From NCBI GenBank assembly GCA_964601515.1, contig CAZRNU010000062.1, forward strand, positions 1 through 17,265: a DNA stretch of 17,265 bases, in the 5' to 3' direction. The stretch comes from PWND01 sp964601515 (GTDB lineage Bacteria > Bacteroidota > Bacteroidia > Bacteroidales > UBA7960). Below, piece after piece: positions 14,337 to 17,265 of the stretch. Each line of letters opens with the position of its first letter. The stretch's first letter is position 1. Below the pieces are notes generated by a model. It saw only the letters and a program-made list of their open reading frames with translations, did no database searches and was not told the origin of the DNA. The translations under genes and the position numbers were made by a program.

Positions 14337-17265
14337 ATGATGAAGAATCTACTTAAAACCATTACATTTATTGCAATTATTGCTCTCAGTTTTAATGCAA
14401 AGAGTCAGAGTATTAAACTTGACAATTCAGAACTTTCGTATTCAAAAGAATTAAACTCTAATCAGATTAGAGCAATAGAAGCACAACAGCAACTTGAAAA
14501 AACTTACCAAGTTGTACGGAGGGAGAGACCTCCGATAAATATAGAAGAGGTTAATGAAGAAGCTTTCGAGAAAGGTAGGATAGCAATAAAAATCCAGCCA
14601 TATTTGGCAGAAAAATTAGGAGAAAAGTTTATTTACCCTGATAAAACCGGCTTCGTTAAAACAGGAGTAAAAAACTTCGACTATCTGAATGAAGTTTTAA
14701 ATGTAAAAGCTTATAATCCTCTGTTTATAAATCTTTATAACACAACTGAGAAAACTGTTCTGAACAGAGAAAAGCATCAAGCCTGGGGATTTCATTTGTG
14801 GTATGAAATAGAGTTAGATGAAAAAACTGACATTAAAGAAGTAATAAAGCTGTTTTCTGAATTACCTGAAGTTGCAATAGCCGAGCCTTTTTATAAAAAA
14901 GAGCTTTTATCTATGCAAAACACTGATAATAATAAAGCTGAAGCCAAATGGATTCCAAACGACCCACAATTAGGAAACCAATGGCATTATAATAATACAG
15001 GTCAACAAGGAGGTACCGCCGGATGTGATATTAAACTTTTCTCAGCCTGGGATATAGAAAAAGGACACACTTCTGTAATTGTTAGTATTCAGGATGGCGG
15101 TATTCAGATAGACCATGTTGACCTTGCAGCTAATATGTGGTCAGGAATTGGATACAATTTCGTAAATGATTCTCCAACAATAACCGTTCACAATCATGGC
15201 GTGCATGTTGCAGGGACAGTTGCTGCCGTAAATAATAATGGCGTTGGTGTTGCCGGAGTCGCAGGAGGTTCAGGATCAGGTGATGGAGTTAGGCTTATGT
15301 CTAGTCAGGTTTTTACAACATCAGGTTCCGGAGGTTTTCATCTTGCCCCTGTTCACGCTGCAGATAATGGAGCAGCAATATCTCAAAACAGCTGGGGATA
15401 CACAAGCGCAAATGTTTTTGAGCAAAATGTTTTAGATGCTATTGATTATTTCAATGCAAATGGTGGTGGTGTTGTACTAGATGGAGGTATAACAATTTTT
15501 GCAGCAGGAAACAGCAATGCAACAGGTAATTGGTATCCGGGATGCTACTCAGGGACTTTCGCTATTGCAGCTACAAATAATCAAGACGTTAAATCATGGT
15601 ATTCAAATTATGGAGCATGGATTGATATATCCGCTCCGGGTGGAGAAACAAATACAGTTACTGAAAGAGGAGTTTTAAGCTCAATATCTACAAACAGTTA
15701 TGCATATTATCAAGGTACCTCAATGGCCTGCCCTCATGCATCAGGTGTTGCCGCTCTGGTAGTTTCTTACGCATACAGAAACGGAGTAACATTATCTAAC
15801 GATGATATTGCCGACATTCTCAGAAATTCTACCGATAATCATTATGGTGTAAATGCCGGATTTGTTGGTAATCTTGGCACAGGCAGACTTAATGCGTATA
15901 AAGCTCTTCTTGAAACTCAAAGCTATATTTCAGGAGTATTAAATCCAAAAAATATTACTGCTGTTGCCAGTAGTACAAGCAATATCAATATTAGTTGGAC
16001 AAAAAATGATAATGCAAACGACGTAATGCTTGTTTGGTCAGCTGATGGCGTATTTGGAACTCCTGTTGAAGGTTCATCATATAATGCAGGTAACACAATT
16101 CCCGGTGGCGGAACTGTATTATACAGAGGTTCAGCTACTAACTTTTCACATTCCGGACTTACAGCAGCCACAAAGTATTATTACAGAGTATTTTCATACA
16201 ATACATCAAATGAGTATTCTTCCGGCAGAGGTACAAATGCAACTACATTCTGCGATATTTTCACTATTTTACCGATAAACGAAAACTTCAACAGTTCAAA
16301 TTCACTACCGGTTTGCTGGGAAGTAATTGATAATCAAGGAAGCGGGCAAGTCTGGCAAATTGGAACTCATTCAAGTGGACTATCCGGATCAACAGGAAAT
16401 TATGCATTTTTAAACAGTGATGGGTATGGTTCAGGTAGTTCACAAAATTCAGATCTTGTAACTCCTGTAATGGATCTTTCGGCTTATACAAATGTGAAAC
16501 TTGAGTTTAAACATTATTTCAGAGAGTATACCGGATCATCAGGCAAATTATTTTATTCAATAAATGGAGGTACAACATGGGTACAAATTCAACAATGGTC
16601 TGCAACAACGGCAAATCCTGCGTCTTTTAGTCAGGTAATCTCTGCTGTAGAAGGACAATCAGCTGTAAGGTTTAAATGGAATTATACCGGTAGCTGGGGT
16701 TATTATTGGGATATTGATGATGTATCTATTACAGGTGACATTTCAACCGGAATTAGCAATCCTACTGCATTTAATGCTATTGCAGAAAGCAGTTCACAAA
16801 TAAACCTTTCATGGAATAAAAATGTTGACAATAATAATGTGATGATTGCCGTAAACACTACTGATACATTTGGAACACCAAGCGGCAGTTATTCTGTTGG
16901 GCAATCTATTCCCGGCGGTGGTTCAGTTATATATAACTCTTCGGGTACTGCATTCAATCATACAGGACTTAATGCAAATACAACATATTATTACAAAGCA
17001 TGGTCTATAACATCTGAAAATCTATATTCCGGAGGTGTTTCTGCTTTTGCTGCTACACATTGCGGTACAGTTACCTCTCTCCCATTTAATGAAGGTTTTG
17101 AAGCAGCAACAATGCCAAATTGCTGGACTCAGGAATATGTTTCTGCAGATAATCATAATTGGACATTTGGAGCCGGCAACGGAGGTTCTAATCCTTCTTC
17201 TGCCTTCCAAGGCAGCAGAAATGCATATTTCAAAATCTCAGGTACACCAAGAGGAAGAACTACAA
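14337..17265 (+). CDS. Secreted subtilisin-like (S8) serine protease, 3' end missing
   Basis: The frame is open from ATG 14337 to the window end, giving 976 codons with no stop. A second ATG directly follows (14340) and could be the start. A signal peptide spans about 1-24 (ending NAKSQ). A propeptide-like region (about 25-200) precedes the S8 catalytic domain (about 205-525). Its catalytic residues are D253 (IQDGGIQ), H287 (NHGVHVAG) and S462 (GTSMACPHASG), with oxyanion N392 (AAGNSN); all are intact. Then come an fn3 domain (532-638), a MAM-like domain (639-799), a second fn3 domain (801-908) and the start of another MAM-like domain (909 onward, cut by the window edge). The last two modules closely resemble the fn3 and first MAM-like modules of the preceding protease. 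The end of the gene, where I would expect a T9SS sorting domain, is not visible. The terminator upstream suggests it has its own promoter, but I found no convincing one. Substrate specificity cannot be read. Confidence 0.92.
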   Translation, partial: MMKNLLKTITFIAIIALSFNAKSQSIKLDNSELSYSKELNSNQIRAIEAQQQLEKTYQVVRRERPPINIEEVNEEAFEKGRIAIKIQPYLAEKLGEKFIYPDKTGFVKTGVKNFDYLNEVLNVKAYNPLFINLYNTTEKTVLNREKHQAWGFHLWYEIELDEKTDIKEVIKLFSELPEVAIAEPFYKKELLSMQNTDNNKAEAKWIPNDPQLGNQWHYNNTGQQGGTAGCDIKLFSAWDIEKGHTSVIVSIQDGGIQIDHVDLAANMWSGIGYNFVNDSPTITVHNHGVHVAGTVAAVNNNGVGVAGVAGGSGSGDGVRLMSSQVFTTSGSGGFHLAPVHAADNGAAISQNSWGYTSANVFEQNVLDAIDYFNANGGGVVLDGGITIFAAGNSNATGNWYPGCYSGTFAIAATNNQDVKSWYSNYGAWIDISAPGGETNTVTERGVLSSISTNSYAYYQGTSMACPHASGVAALVVSYAYRNGVTLSNDDIADILRNSTDNHYGVNAGFVGNLGTGRLNAYKALLETQSYISGVLNPKNITAVASSTSNINISWTKNDNANDVMLVWSADGVFGTPVEGSSYNAGNTIPGGGTVLYRGSATNFSHSGLTAATKYYYRVFSYNTSNEYSSGRGTNATTFCDIFTILPINENFNSSNSLPVCWEVIDNQGSGQVWQIGTHSSGLSGSTGNYAFLNSDGYGSGSSQNSDLVTPVMDLSAYTNVKLEFKHYFREYTGSSGKLFYSINGGTTWVQIQQWSATTANPASFSQVISAVEGQSAVRFKWNYTGSWGYYWDIDDVSITGDISTGISNPTAFNAIAESSSQINLSWNKNVDNNNVMIAVNTTDTFGTPSGSYSVGQSIPGGGSVIYNSSGTAFNHTGLNANTTYYYKAWSITSENLYSGGVSAFAATHCGTVTSLPFNEGFEAATMPNCWTQEYVSADNHNWTFGAGNGGSNPSSAFQGSRNAYFKISGTPRGRTT

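Noticed and set aside
15238..16278. Short ORFs in other frames across the subtilisin region
   Set aside because: The S8 protease frame is open without stops from 14337 to the window end and carries all catalytic motifs; the others are shadows.

Overview
The window looks like a chromosomal piece of a low-GC member of the Bacteroidota, probably a Bacteroidales-type environmental lineage (inference). Two complete large genes end in type IX secretion (T9SS) type A sorting domains with the YPNPSSG signature. Starts lack Shine-Dalgarno sequences, the one convincing promoter is of the Bacteroidota type (TTG, 20-bp spacer, TAnnTTTG), and secreted proteins are built from fn3, MAM-like and dockerin modules. 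No tRNA, rRNA, CRISPR array, insertion sequence or integrase was seen.

Layout. Bases 1-2475 hold the 3' part of an M14 zinc carboxypeptidase-like protein with a C-terminal glutamine-amidotransferase-like domain. A probable promoter then leads a two-gene unit: a membrane protein with a sensor region and HAMP domain but no kinase (2584-3351), and TrkH, a potassium-uptake channel subunit (3362-4804). A convergent GNAT acetyltransferase (4809-5525, minus strand) ends 4 bp from trkH. After a 232-bp AT-rich divergent spacer come three very large exported hydrolases on the plus strand: a PGRP/amidase_2 peptidoglycan amidase (5758-10224), a Lys-C-like (Achromobacter protease I type) serine protease (10292-14158), and a subtilisin (S8) protease (14337 to the window end, cut off). 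A perfect palindromic terminator separates the second and third.

How they fit together. The amidase and the Lys-C-like protease have different catalytic heads but share a C-terminal cassette: MAM-like domain, type I dockerin, a beta-rich domain that resembles cohesin, and a T9SS sorting domain. The Lys-C-like protein and the subtilisin share another block of fn3 and MAM-like modules. With the upstream M14 peptidase, the region has the parts to break down peptidoglycan and protein outside the cell, as for scavenging or lysing other cells (inference). The most interesting point is the dockerin plus cohesin-like pair in two T9SS-exported hydrolases, which could let them assemble on the cell surface. 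The potassium/HAMP pair and the acetyltransferase appear unrelated to the hydrolases.
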